Notes under the pieces: generated by a model
Databases searched by the model: none
Seen by the model: the letters and a program-made list of their open reading frames with translations, nothing else
Told to the model about the DNA's origin: nothing
NCBI RefSeq assembly: GCF_019966595.1
Contig: NZ_JAINFJ010000001.1
Span: 558,001-622,000 of the forward strand
Source: Oricola indica
Lineage (GTDB): Bacteria; Pseudomonadota; Alphaproteobacteria; Rhizobiales; Rhizobiaceae
Direction of reading: 5' to 3'
Length of the DNA: 64,000 nucleotides
Made by a program: the position numbers and the translations under genes
Shown here: positions 35,597 through 44,348 of the stretch, piece by piece
Layout: each line of letters opens with the position of its first letter
Numbering within the stretch: position 1 is the first letter of the stretch

Positions 35597-36666
35597 TACG
35601 CCTTCTCCCGCGTCAGATAGCGCTGCAGCAGCGAGATGGCGAGAACGACCAGGAACAGGATCACCGAGATCGTCGATCCGCCTGAAATGTCCTGCTTGCC
35701 ATAGCCGCGTTCGACGGCCTGGAAGACCAGCGTCTGTGTGGAATCGAGCGGACCGCCATTGGTCATCACATCGACCTGCGCAAAGACCGCGAAGGACTGC
35801 ATGGTGATGACGATCAGCACGAGAACCGCCGTGTTGCGCAGCCCCGGCCATGTCACGTAGCGGAATGCCTGCCACTTCGACGCGCCCTCGATCTCGGCCG
35901 CCTCGTAGAGCGTCGGCGAGATGGTCTGAAGCCCGGACAGCCAGATCACCATGTGGAACCCGACCGCCTGCCAGATCGACATGGCGATGATCGACCCCAG
36001 CGCCGTGTCGGTGTTGCCGAGCCAGTCCACCGGCTCGAACAATCCGAAGGTCAGCCCTTGCAGGATATTGTTCAACAGCCCGTCATTGCCGTCATAGATG
36101 AAGCGCCAAAGCAGCGAAACGACCACGATCGACACCACGACCGGCATGAAAAAAACCGTTCGGAAGACATTGATTCCACGCAGTTTCTGATTGATCAGCA
36201 GTGCCAGGCAAAGCGCCAGCCCGCCCTGCACGGGCGCCACGACGAACACGAAGGTCAGCGTGTTGACCAGCGCCTTCATGAAAATCACGTCGCCGGCGAT
36301 CACCACCCGCGCATTGTCGCCCGATTGCCATCGAAACCATTCGCGCATGCCGCGATACTGCGGATAGTCGTCGCTGCGCGTGATGGTGCGCACGCGCGGA
36401 TACTCCGGCTGCCCTTCCTCGTCGCGCAAGATATTGCCGCCGTCATCGCGCTCCGGTTCGAGCGTGATCACGGCAAGCCCGAGCAGGCTCTCATAGTTCT
36501 CGAAGCCGACATATTCGGTCGGATTGGGCGAGATCAGCCGCTGGTTCGTCAGGGAAAATCCGAAGGCGAGGAAGAACGGCACGATGATGAAAAGCGCGAT
36601 CAGACCGACCGCCGGCAGCGCGAACAGCCAGCCCGTGCGGTTCGATGTCGTCAGTTTCGATGCCAT
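35596..36666 (-). CDS. CUT1-type sugar ABC transporter permease (MalF-like)
   Basis: A 356-residue permease. The first helix (about 13-35) is followed by an extended periplasmic loop of roughly 90 residues rich in charged residues (ERDDGGNILRDEEGQPEY), longer than in most 290-residue CUT1 permeases. The EAA region reads LYEAAEIEGASKWQAFRYVTW. It is separated from the binding-protein gene by a hairpin and translationally coupled to the MalG-type gene. Confidence 0.92.
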   Translation of the reverse strand: MASKLTTSNRTGWLFALPAVGLIALFIIVPFFLAFGFSLTNQRLISPNPTEYVGFENYESLLGLAVITLEPERDDGGNILRDEEGQPEYPRVRTITRSDDYPQYRGMREWFRWQSGDNARVVIAGDVIFMKALVNTLTFVFVVAPVQGGLALCLALLINQKLRGINVFRTVFFMPVVVSIVVVSLLWRFIYDGNDGLLNNILQGLTFGLFEPVDWLGNTDTALGSIIAMSIWQAVGFHMVIWLSGLQTISPTLYEAAEIEGASKWQAFRYVTWPGLRNTAVLVLIVITMQSFAVFAQVDVMTNGGPLDSTQTLVFQAVERGYGKQDISGGSTISVILFLVVLAISLLQRYLTREKA

Positions 36667-36691
36667 GACCGTCCTCCGCGCTTGAAAGTCA

Positions 36692-36720
36692 GGCGGACCG
36701 CGTGGGAAACGCGGCCCGCC
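36692..36720. terminator. Hairpin between sugar-binding protein and permease genes
   Basis: GGCGGACCGCGT and ACGCGGCCCGCC pair over 12 positions with one mismatch around GGGAA, starting 12 bases after the binding-protein stop. It resembles the other post-binding-protein hairpins of this window. Confidence 0.6.
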
Positions 36721-36731
36721 ATCGCATCGGC

Positions 36732-37991
36732 TTAGTGGCCGTAGCCGCTGTTCTTCTCGATGTCGGCGTCGATCTCGTCGACGGCGGCATCCAGCGTGTC
36801 GGCCACGTCAGCGCCATTGGCGATGTCCGCGAGCGTCTTCGTGAAGACCTTGGACTGAACCACGTAGCCCGGCGTCACCGGACGCAGGACGGCCTGCTCC
36901 TCGGAAAGCGCGAAGAATGCTTCGAGCGGTCCGCCCTCCGCGTAGTTCTTGGTCATCTTGGCGGCGCTCGGCGTGGACGGGATCAGGCCGATCGCGTCGG
37001 AGAACGCGGCGAGATACTCGTCCTGCAGCGCGAACTCGATGAACTGTGCCGCGCCGTCCGCATGTTCGGAGGTCGCCGAGATGCCGAACTGCCAGGAACC
37101 GCCGCCGATCTTGTTGCCCTCGCCGAAATCGGGCGCCGGCAGGAAGACGACGTCATCGACTTCGTCGAGCGTCGCCACCGCGCGCCAGTTGCCGTTCCAC
37201 TGGAAGGCGAAATCGCCCTCGATGAAGCCGCGCTGCTGGTCGGCCGGGTCCTCGCTGGTGCCGGGCGCATAGCCTTCTGTGAACAGCGACTGCCACCATT
37301 CGCCGAATGCCAGTCCGGCATCGCCGTTCAGCACGCCCTCGGCGGTCTGGTAGGTCTCGCGATCGACGATGCCGCCGCCATAGGACCACAGGAACGGCGC
37401 GAAGGCATACGGATACCATTCGCCCTGGTCGTTCATGCCGAGATCGAGGGCGAACTTGTAGTTTCCGCTGTCCTTGGCCGCCTTGAGCGCGGCCATGAAC
37501 TCATCGCCGGTCCAAGGCTCGTCCAGCGTCGGACGGCGCAGGCCAAGCTCTTCGAGGGTCGACTCGCGGGCATAGAGCGCCACGGCGGCATCCCAAAGGC
37601 CGATGGAATAGAGCTTGCCGTCCCAGTAGCCCTTGGTGCCCGGCAGGAAGTCCGCGATTGCGCTCTCGTCGATAGGAAGCGGCTGCATATAGCCGGACCA
37701 AGCCCAGTTCGGCATGATCGGCCCATCGACATCGATGATGTCGGGAAGGTTGCCGGCCAGCGCCGCCGCGACGATGGAGTCGTTGTAGGATCCCTGCGGG
37801 AAGCTCTCCAGAACGACTTCCCAGTCTTCCTGGCTGGCATTGAAGTCGTCGACGATCTGGTTGATCAGCTTCGATTCCACCTCGTTGCCGGCGCCGTGAT
37901 ACCACATGCTCAATTCGGTCTGTGCGAGCGCCGCGTGCGACAGCGACACGGATGCGAGCAATGCGGTGGCGAAAATGGATGTCTTTCTCAT
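36732..37991 (-). CDS. CUT1-type sugar ABC transporter substrate-binding protein (SBP family 1)
   Basis: A 419-residue periplasmic protein with a Sec signal, MRKTSIFATALLASVSLSHA, cleaved before LAQTE or nearby. The mature protein has the MalE-like fold: LSMWYHGAGNEVE, LPDIIDVDGPIMPNWA and GGGSWQFGISATSEH. GGAGGAG stands seven bases before the ATG at 37991. It lies 32 bases after the LacI stop in the same transcription unit. The neighbouring GH32/68-like enzyme suggests an oligosaccharide ligand. Confidence 0.93.
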   Translation of the reverse strand: MRKTSIFATALLASVSLSHAALAQTELSMWYHGAGNEVESKLINQIVDDFNASQEDWEVVLESFPQGSYNDSIVAAALAGNLPDIIDVDGPIMPNWAWSGYMQPLPIDESAIADFLPGTKGYWDGKLYSIGLWDAAVALYARESTLEELGLRRPTLDEPWTGDEFMAALKAAKDSGNYKFALDLGMNDQGEWYPYAFAPFLWSYGGGIVDRETYQTAEGVLNGDAGLAFGEWWQSLFTEGYAPGTSEDPADQQRGFIEGDFAFQWNGNWRAVATLDEVDDVVFLPAPDFGEGNKIGGGSWQFGISATSEHADGAAQFIEFALQDEYLAAFSDAIGLIPSTPSAAKMTKNYAEGGPLEAFFALSEEQAVLRPVTPGYVVQSKVFTKTLADIANGADVADTLDAAVDEIDADIEKNSGYGH

Positions 37992-38023
37992 GAGTACTCC
38001 TCCTCGGTGACAGAAACGGGAAA

Positions 38024-39112
38024 TCATCCCGCAGAGGCGCGTTCGTCTCTCACGGTGACCGATTGGCGCCAGACAACCGGACCGCTGATCAGTGGCGGGG
38101 AATCCGGTTCGACCGGCCCCTCCGTGCGCAGGCGCTGCAGCAGCATTCGCGCTGCCGTCTCGCCCATTGCCTGATAGGGAAGCACCGCCGTCGTGAGCGG
38201 CGGATAAAGCGTTTCGGAAATAAGCTTGTAGTCGTCAAAGCCGGCGACTGAGATGTCGTCGGGGACCGCGATGCCCCGGCTGCGCAGGATGCCGTAGACC
38301 TGCAGCGCCATGCGGTCATTGCCACAGCACAGGACCGTCGGCGGCTCCTCCAACTGCATCATCCGGTCGATGGCCTCACCGATCAGGACGTTTTCGCGCG
38401 GTCCGCTGTGATGCAGGCCGGCCGCGACCACCAGTGCCGGATCATAGGCAATCCCGGCTTCCTCCAGCGCGTCGCGATAGCCCGCATTGCGCAAACCGCA
38501 AGCGACGAGGTCCTCCGGCAGCGTCAGGAACCCGATACGGCGGTGGCCGGCCTCGATCAGCCGCGCGACCAGCGCGCGCTGACCGAGCCGGTCGTCCGGG
38601 AGGACGCAGGGTGTCCCCGTCTTGTCGAAGCAGTTGACGAGGATCATGGTTTCGCCCCGCGCGCTGTCCGGCAGGACGACTTCGCGGTGGTAATCGGCAA
38701 CGTAGATCAGCCCCTCGACGCGATGCTGCGCGAAGGTGCGCGTCAATTCGCCGATCTTCGCCGGATCGCCGCCGGTATCCGAGATAAGCAGCGTCAGGCC
38801 GGCTTCGGCGAGGACCCGCTGGATCCCCTGCACGATAATCAGGTCCGGAAGGCCGGAGGATTCGGGCGATGACGGGCTGGTGCTGATGGCGCCGGTGATC
38901 AGGCCGACAAGGCCGGTCTTGTTGGAGCGCATGGCGCGCGCCGCGCGGGATGGCACATAGCCGAGCTCGCCCATTGCAGCTTTGACGGCGTCGCGCGTAC
39001 GCACATTGACCGGCGCGTCTCCATTCATGACGCGCGACACGGTCTTCGGCGATACGCCGGCCTTCCTGGCAACATCATAGATGGTCGCCAAACGCTCCTC
39101 CCGTTCATCCAT
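38024..39112 (-). CDS. LacI-family transcriptional regulator
   Basis: A 362-residue repressor. The N-terminal helix-turn-helix is ATIYDVARKAGVSPKTVSRV with the hinge helix RAARAMRS; the rest is a periplasmic-binding-protein-like effector domain ending in the usual LLQRL segment. It is the first gene of its operon and lies just downstream of a 32-bp palindrome, implying control of itself and the whole transporter operon. The ATG at 39112 is only six bases from the palindrome; a TTG at 39091, preceded by GGGAGGAG and giving the common LATIYDVA start, is a serious alternative. Confidence 0.94.
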   Translation of the reverse strand: MDEREERLATIYDVARKAGVSPKTVSRVMNGDAPVNVRTRDAVKAAMGELGYVPSRAARAMRSNKTGLVGLITGAISTSPSSPESSGLPDLIIVQGIQRVLAEAGLTLLISDTGGDPAKIGELTRTFAQHRVEGLIYVADYHREVVLPDSARGETMILVNCFDKTGTPCVLPDDRLGQRALVARLIEAGHRRIGFLTLPEDLVACGLRNAGYRDALEEAGIAYDPALVVAAGLHHSGPRENVLIGEAIDRMMQLEEPPTVLCCGNDRMALQVYGILRSRGIAVPDDISVAGFDDYKLISETLYPPLTTAVLPYQAMGETAARMLLQRLRTEGPVEPDSPPLISGPVVWRQSVTVRDERASAG

Positions 39113-39118
39113 CGGCCT

Positions 39119-39150
39119 TATGACACCGATGTCATGACATCGGTGTCATA
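39119..39150. promoter_or_regulatory. Double LacI-type operator, 32-bp perfect palindrome
   Basis: The 32 bases are exactly their own reverse complement. They consist of two abutting 14-bp LacI-type sites, TGACACCGATGTCA (39121-39134) and TGACATCGGTGTCA (39135-39148), each close to the TGACACCGGTGTCA operator form. Position just before the lacI-type start indicates autoregulation and repression of the sugar operon. Confidence 0.8.
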
Positions 39151-39253
39151 GCGAAAGCAAAATCGAATTGCAAGCGTACGGAGTTCCCGTCGGGCCCGTG
39201 AAAGTCAGAGAAAGCGCCGGAGAGCCTGCCCGGTCGGCAGGAATCGAAAAGGA

Positions 39254-40315
39254 TCAGCAGATGCGCGGAAGCTGCTCGCCGACCAGCATGTCGACGATGC
39301 GGCCTCCGCCGAACAGCGTCTGCATCACCACGATGCGCGGATGGCTATCGACGGCCTTGCCGATGATCGTAGCATCGCGGCCCGCCGGCGTCGAGCGCAT
39401 CGCGGCGAGCACAGCATCGACCTTCTCCGGCGGCGCAAAAAGCACCAGCGTGCCTTCATTGGCGAGGTAGAGCGGGTCGAGACCCAGGATCTCGCAAACC
39501 CCTTTCACCTCCGCGCGCAACGGAATGCCGGCCTCGTCGATCTCGATACCGATACCGGCAGCATCCGCGATCTCGTTGAGCGCCGAGGCCAGCCCGCCGC
39601 GCGTCGCGTCACGGGCGCAGCGCACATCTGGCGCCACCGCGATGACGGCTTCCATCAACGCGTTGAGCGGCCGGCAATCGGACTCGATTTCGGCCGACAA
39701 CGCCATGTCGCCGCGTGCCGCCAGGATTGCCGCCCCGTGATCGCCGAGCACGCCATTGACGATCGCGACATCGCCCGGACGCACATTGCGCGCCGCGAGA
39801 TCGCGGCCCGCCGGAATGACCCCGACACCCGACGTGGTGACGAAGAGCTTGTCCGCCGATCCCCTGCCGACCACCTTCGTGTCGCCGGTGACGATGCGTA
39901 CCCCCGCCTCGTCCGCCGCCGCCCGCATCGACGCCACGACCCGGCGCAGCAGCGAAATCTCGACACCTTCCTCGATGATGAAGGCCGCGGACAGCCAGAG
40001 CGGTTTCGCCCCGCCAACGGCAAGATCGTTGACCGTCCCGCACACGGCAATCTTGCCGATGTCGCCACCCGGAAACTCGATCGGATCGACGACGAAACTG
40101 TCGGTGGTAAAGGCCAGCGTCGCGCCATCCTCGCGCAGGGCCGCGTCGGTCAGCCGGGCCTGATCCTCCATATCCGCCGGTTCGAAGACAGAGGTGAAAA
40201 CATCCTCGATCAGGTCGCGCATGGCCTTGCCGCCACCACCATGGGCCAGCGTGATCGTGTCCGCCTTGAGCTTGCGGCCGGCGCGGGCGGTCGCCAGGCC
40301 GGATTGCAGCGTCAT
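39254..40315 (-). CDS. hypE: Hydrogenase maturation protein HypE
   Basis: A 353-residue HypE, which dehydrates the thiocarbamate on its C-terminal cysteine to thiocyanate and hands cyanide to iron on HypC-HypD during NiFe-hydrogenase assembly. The PurM-like ATP-binding domain shows ITLAHGGGGKAMRDLI and FTTDSFVVDPIEFPGGDIG. The chain ends in LPRIC, the essential C-terminal Cys. The ATG overlaps the hypD stop by four bases (ATGA). It is the last gene of hypF-C-D-E. Confidence 0.97.
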   Translation of the reverse strand: MTLQSGLATARAGRKLKADTITLAHGGGGKAMRDLIEDVFTSVFEPADMEDQARLTDAALREDGATLAFTTDSFVVDPIEFPGGDIGKIAVCGTVNDLAVGGAKPLWLSAAFIIEEGVEISLLRRVVASMRAAADEAGVRIVTGDTKVVGRGSADKLFVTTSGVGVIPAGRDLAARNVRPGDVAIVNGVLGDHGAAILAARGDMALSAEIESDCRPLNALMEAVIAVAPDVRCARDATRGGLASALNEIADAAGIGIEIDEAGIPLRAEVKGVCEILGLDPLYLANEGTLVLFAPPEKVDAVLAAMRSTPAGRDATIIGKAVDSHPRIVVMQTLFGGGRIVDMLVGEQLPRIC

Positions 40316-41451
40316 TGCGCCGCCTCGAGCCGGGCGCCGCCATACTGGTAATAGGCCGCGCATGCGCCCTCGGACGAAACCATCAACGCGCCCAGCGGCG
40401 TTTCCGGCGTGCACCCGGCGCCGAATTGCGGGCACTGCAACGGCTTGATGCGGCCGGTCATCACGTCACCGCAACGGCACCCTTCCGGCTCCTCGACCGA
40501 CCGGCCCGATGCGCCGTAGCCGATGCCGAATTTCCGCTCCGCGTCGAAAGCGGCATATTTTTCCCGGATCTTCAGCCCCGAAGCGTCGATCTCGCCCAGC
40601 CCGCGCCATTCGAAGCGATCGCGCTTCTCGTAGACATCGTCGCAAGCGGCGATGCTGGCGGGATTGCCCTCGTCCGGCACGACACGCGCATACTGGTTCT
40701 CTACCTCGGCCCGCCCGTCGCGAATCTGCTCGAGAACCATGAGAACGGATTGCAGCAGGTCGAGCGGCTCGAACCCCGCGACGACGATCGGCTTGCCATA
40801 GTCCCGCGCGATGAAATCATACGGGCGAACCCCGATCACCATGGAGACATGACCCGGACCGACGAAACCGTCGAGCCTCATCTCCGGATCGTCGAGCAGC
40901 GCCTTGATCGGCGGCGGCACGGTGATGTGGTTGCAGAACACCGTGAAGTTCTCCAAGCCCTCGCTCGCCGCCTGCTGGATCGAGAACGCCGTCGACGGCG
41001 TGGTCGTCTCGAAGCCGAGACCGAAGAACACAACCTCGCGGGCAGGGTTGCGCCGCGCAAGTTCCAGCGCGTCGAGCGGCGAATAGACCATGCGGATATC
41101 GCAGCCATCGGCCTTGGCCTGCATCAGCGATTTCCGGGTGCCCGGCACGCGCATCGCATCGCCGAAAGTGCACAGGATGACACCCGGTTGCTCCGCGATC
41201 TGGACGCATTCGTCGACCCGGCTCATCGGCAGCACACAGACCGGACATCCCGGCCCGTGGATGAACTCGATACCCGGCGGGGTCAGTTTGTCGAGCCCGT
41301 AGCGGAAAATCGCGTGCGTATGACCGCCGCATATCTCCATGATGTGGAGCGGCTTGTCCGCCGTCGCGCCGATCGCGTCGGTGATCGCCTCGATCTTCGC
41401 GAGAAGCCCCCTCGCCGCCACCGGATCGCGGAATTCGTCCGCATATTTCAT
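40312..41451 (-). CDS. hypD: Hydrogenase maturation protein HypD
   Basis: A 379-residue iron-sulfur scaffold that, with HypC, builds Fe(CN)2CO. Conserved segments are MEICGGHTHAIFRYGL, HGPGCPVCVLP and GFETTTPSTA. The 4Fe-4S ligands near the C terminus keep the C-x14-C-x6-C-x16-C spacing, starting in EGCRCGDVMTG and ending in SSEGACAAYY. The start overlaps the hypC stop by four bases. All residues expected for function are present. Confidence 0.97.
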   Translation of the reverse strand: MKYADEFRDPVAARGLLAKIEAITDAIGATADKPLHIMEICGGHTHAIFRYGLDKLTPPGIEFIHGPGCPVCVLPMSRVDECVQIAEQPGVILCTFGDAMRVPGTRKSLMQAKADGCDIRMVYSPLDALELARRNPAREVVFFGLGFETTTPSTAFSIQQAASEGLENFTVFCNHITVPPPIKALLDDPEMRLDGFVGPGHVSMVIGVRPYDFIARDYGKPIVVAGFEPLDLLQSVLMVLEQIRDGRAEVENQYARVVPDEGNPASIAACDDVYEKRDRFEWRGLGEIDASGLKIREKYAAFDAERKFGIGYGASGRSVEEPEGCRCGDVMTGRIKPLQCPQFGAGCTPETPLGALMVSSEGACAAYYQYGGARLEAAQ

Positions 41452-41756
41452 TCGGCGGCCTCCGGCGTGTCGCCGGCAAGCATCGCTTCGGACGCCATCA
41501 TCGCGTCGATCTCTTCCTGCGCCTCGCCGAACATGCGCAGCACTTCCAGAGTCTTCGCCGCCTCCTCTTCGTCGATGCGGCTCATCGCGAAGCCGACATG
41601 GACCAGCGTCCACACGCCGACGAGGTCCTCCATCGCGTCATCCTCGATGATCGGCGCGACATTGACCTCGCGCCGGACACCCGACACGTCGACAACCGCC
41701 AGCTTGCGGTCGGCATCAGAAATCTCAACGATCAGTCCGGGAATTCCGAGGCACAT
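41448..41756 (-). CDS. hypC: Hydrogenase maturation chaperone HypC
   Basis: A 102-residue HypC/HybG chaperone. It begins MCLGIPGLIVEI, with the essential Cys2, followed by the beta-barrel sequence VDVSGVRREVNVAPI and VGVWTLVHVGFAMSRIDEEEA, whose His is also conserved. The start fixed by this motif lies inside the end of hypF, so the two genes overlap by 32 bases. Cytoplasmic; binds HypD and the hydrogenase large-subunit precursor. The C-terminal tail of about 25 residues is somewhat longer than in short homologues. Confidence 0.96.
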   Translation of the reverse strand: MCLGIPGLIVEISDADRKLAVVDVSGVRREVNVAPIIEDDAMEDLVGVWTLVHVGFAMSRIDEEEAAKTLEVLRMFGEAQEEIDAMMASEAMLAGDTPEAAE

Positions 41757-44094
41757 GAGCCTTCTCCTGTTCGGACAACATGGCGACTGCGACGGCGGCC
41801 TGACCAAGCGACAGCCCGCCATCATTGGCCGGCACTTTCGAATGGCTGATCACGTGAAGACCCGCGTCCTTCAGGCCGTCCTCCACCAGTGTTAACAGGA
41901 TCGCATTCTGAAAACACCCGCCGGAAAGCGCGACTGTGCCGATTTCCGTCCCGGTTGCGAGTTGTTTGGCCATGGCGATGATCGCCTTGGCCAGGCCGCG
42001 ATGAAACCGCGCCGAGATGATGCCGACCGGCGTGCCCGACGCGAGATCGCCGAGCATGGCGCGCCATACAGCGGCCGGATCGATCTGCGGAAGGCCTTTC
42101 TCGCCACGCGGCGCGATCGCAAACGGATAGGCGTATCCGGCCTCTTCATCCATCGCCGCCGGGTCGAGCGCTGCCTCGAACAGTATCGCCGCCTGCCCCT
42201 CATAGTCCTGCCGCTCCGGGCACAATCCGACAAGCGCGGCCGCGGCATCGAACAGCCGGCCGCAGGATGACGACAACGGACTGTTGGTGCCGGTCCGTAT
42301 CATCGCGTCCAGCGTGTCGCGCGGCTTGGCGTCCAGCGTTGCGAAGACATCGAGGCGGGCAAACTGGCCGGCGAACGCGGCCCAGCCCATGCCCGCCATG
42401 ATCTGTGCGTAAAGATTGCGCCAGGGTTCGCGGACGGCTGCGGTGCCGCCCGGCAGGGCCACGGGCTTCAGAGACGCAAGGCGTTCATGGCCGCGATAGG
42501 TGCAGGCGAGAAACTCGCCGCCCCACATCGTGCCGTCATCGCCCAGCCCGAGACCGTCCATCGCGATCCCGAGCACCGCCCCCGCATCGAGCGGCAGACC
42601 GTTTTCCGCCATGCAGGCGGCGATATGGGCGTGATGGTGCTGAACCTCGATCACTTGGCCATCGCCTGCCATCGCATGGCCGCGCTTGGTCGAGAGATAG
42701 TCGGGATGGCTATCGACCGCGAAGACCGTCGGCGTGTGCTCGTAGAGGTCTCCGTAGAGCGCCAGATTGTGCTCCACATCGGCGTGGACCGCCGCATTCT
42801 CGAGATCGCCCATGTGCTGGCTCACCACCGCCTGCCCGTCCTTGATCAGGCAGAACGTGTTTTTCAGTTCCGAGCCGAGCGCCAGCACCTGGACCGTATC
42901 GTCGAACCCGTCCGGCAGTGCGATCGGCTTCGGCGCATACCCCCGTGCACGGCGCAGCATGCGAGGTTTGCCCGCGACCACGACGGCGACGCTGTCGTCG
43001 ATCCGATTGGCGATATCGCGGTTATGCATGAGCGCAAGGCCCGCCACGCCCGCAAGCCTCTTTCGTGCGTCGTCATTGGCGGTGCATTGCGGCTCGCCGG
43101 AAATATTGCCGGAAGTCATCACGACCGGGCGATCCATCTCCTGCAGCATCAGATGATGCATCGGCGTGTGGGGCAGCATGAAACCGAGCCGGTCCAGCCC
43201 CGGCGCCACCGCGTCGGGCAAAGTCCCGCCCCGCGCCCGAAGCAGCACGACCGGCGCGGCGGGCGACATCAGAAGCGCTTCCTCCTCCGCGCCGACATGC
43301 GCATGGCGCCGGATGACATCGGGATCCCGCGCCATCATCGCAAATGCCCTGCTTTTCCGCCTCTTTCTCTCGCGCAGAAGCGCAACTACATCGGCCCGCG
43401 TGGCGTCGCAGGCGAGATGGAACCCGCCAATCCCTTTCACCGCCACGATCCGGCCTTCCAGGATCGCATCGCAGGCGGCTCCCAGAGCGTCCTCCGTTTC
43501 GAGCCTTTCACCAGGCACTGCGTGGTCGCCCAACCGTTCGATCCAGACTTCCGGCCCACAGACCGCACACGCGATCGGCTGGGCATGAAACCGCCGGTCG
43601 GCCGGATCCCCATATTCGGCCGCGCATGTTTCGCACATCGAAAAGTCGCGCATGGTCGTACGAGCACGATCATAGGGCGCACCCCGGACGATGGAAAAGC
43701 GTGGGCCGCAATTGGTGCAGTTGGTGAAGGGATAACGAAAGCGATGCGCGCGCGGATCGCGAATTTCCTCGAGGCAATCCGGACAGGTCGCGGCGTCGGG
43801 CGTGACGCTCGATCGCATCCGACCGCTTGCCGACGACAGGATATCGAAGCCCGCCGGCGCGGGCCCGGAGATCGGCGTCCGTTCAAGCGCCTCGATTTCG
43901 GCAAGGGCCGGCAGCTCCGCCCTCAGACGCTCGACAAACACGGCGCGGCCTTCGCCCCACAGGCGGATTTCCACACCATCGCCCGTATTGCGCACATCGC
44001 CGGCAAGGCCCAGTTCACGCGCCAGCCGCCATACGGCGGGCCGGAAACCGACGCCCTGTACCTGCCCCCGGATGACCAGACGTTCACCCGTCAT
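41725..44094 (-). CDS. hypF: Carbamoyltransferase HypF
   Basis: A 789-residue HypF that makes the carbamoyl group for the cyanide ligands and transfers it to HypE. Domains in order: acylphosphatase (about 1-90, VIRGQVQGVGFRPAVW), two zinc fingers with CxxC-x18-CxxC-x24-CxxC-x18-CxxC spacing, a YrdC-like domain from about 200, and the Kae1/carbamoyltransferase domain with VQHHHAHIAACM. The ATG at 44094 gives the normal N terminus; a GTG six codons earlier is possible. It is the first gene of the hyp operon, 254 bases after the upstream gene. Confidence 0.96.
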   Translation of the reverse strand: MTGERLVIRGQVQGVGFRPAVWRLARELGLAGDVRNTGDGVEIRLWGEGRAVFVERLRAELPALAEIEALERTPISGPAPAGFDILSSASGRMRSSVTPDAATCPDCLEEIRDPRAHRFRYPFTNCTNCGPRFSIVRGAPYDRARTTMRDFSMCETCAAEYGDPADRRFHAQPIACAVCGPEVWIERLGDHAVPGERLETEDALGAACDAILEGRIVAVKGIGGFHLACDATRADVVALLRERKRRKSRAFAMMARDPDVIRRHAHVGAEEEALLMSPAAPVVLLRARGGTLPDAVAPGLDRLGFMLPHTPMHHLMLQEMDRPVVMTSGNISGEPQCTANDDARKRLAGVAGLALMHNRDIANRIDDSVAVVVAGKPRMLRRARGYAPKPIALPDGFDDTVQVLALGSELKNTFCLIKDGQAVVSQHMGDLENAAVHADVEHNLALYGDLYEHTPTVFAVDSHPDYLSTKRGHAMAGDGQVIEVQHHHAHIAACMAENGLPLDAGAVLGIAMDGLGLGDDGTMWGGEFLACTYRGHERLASLKPVALPGGTAAVREPWRNLYAQIMAGMGWAAFAGQFARLDVFATLDAKPRDTLDAMIRTGTNSPLSSSCGRLFDAAAALVGLCPERQDYEGQAAILFEAALDPAAMDEEAGYAYPFAIAPRGEKGLPQIDPAAVWRAMLGDLASGTPVGIISARFHRGLAKAIIAMAKQLATGTEIGTVALSGGCFQNAILLTLVEDGLKDAGLHVISHSKVPANDGGLSLGQAAVAVAMLSEQEKAHVPRNSRTDR

Positions 44095-44348
44095 GCCAGA
44101 TCCCGCCGCCACGACATGTCGCGGCGTGAGAGGCTTTCGTTTTCGAAAGGCGCGGATGGCAATTCACGATCAGTGTCCCGTCCGTCGAGATGTCGATGAC
44201 GGCATACTCTGTCGTCTTGATGCCCGAATTATGATGGGAGTTTTCGACCGGTCAAGCGCGGACCATCCGCCCGCAAGGCCCGACGTCCGGAGCAAATTCG
44301 AAGGGCGCAGGGTCCATATTGGAATTCGCGCGCGCCTCCCGCTTCGCC

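Noticed and set aside
44095-44348. Possible small gene or FNR box upstream of hypF
   Set aside because: No frame with a start signal and no FNR-like symmetry was found; only a short CGACATGTCG palindrome at about 44112.
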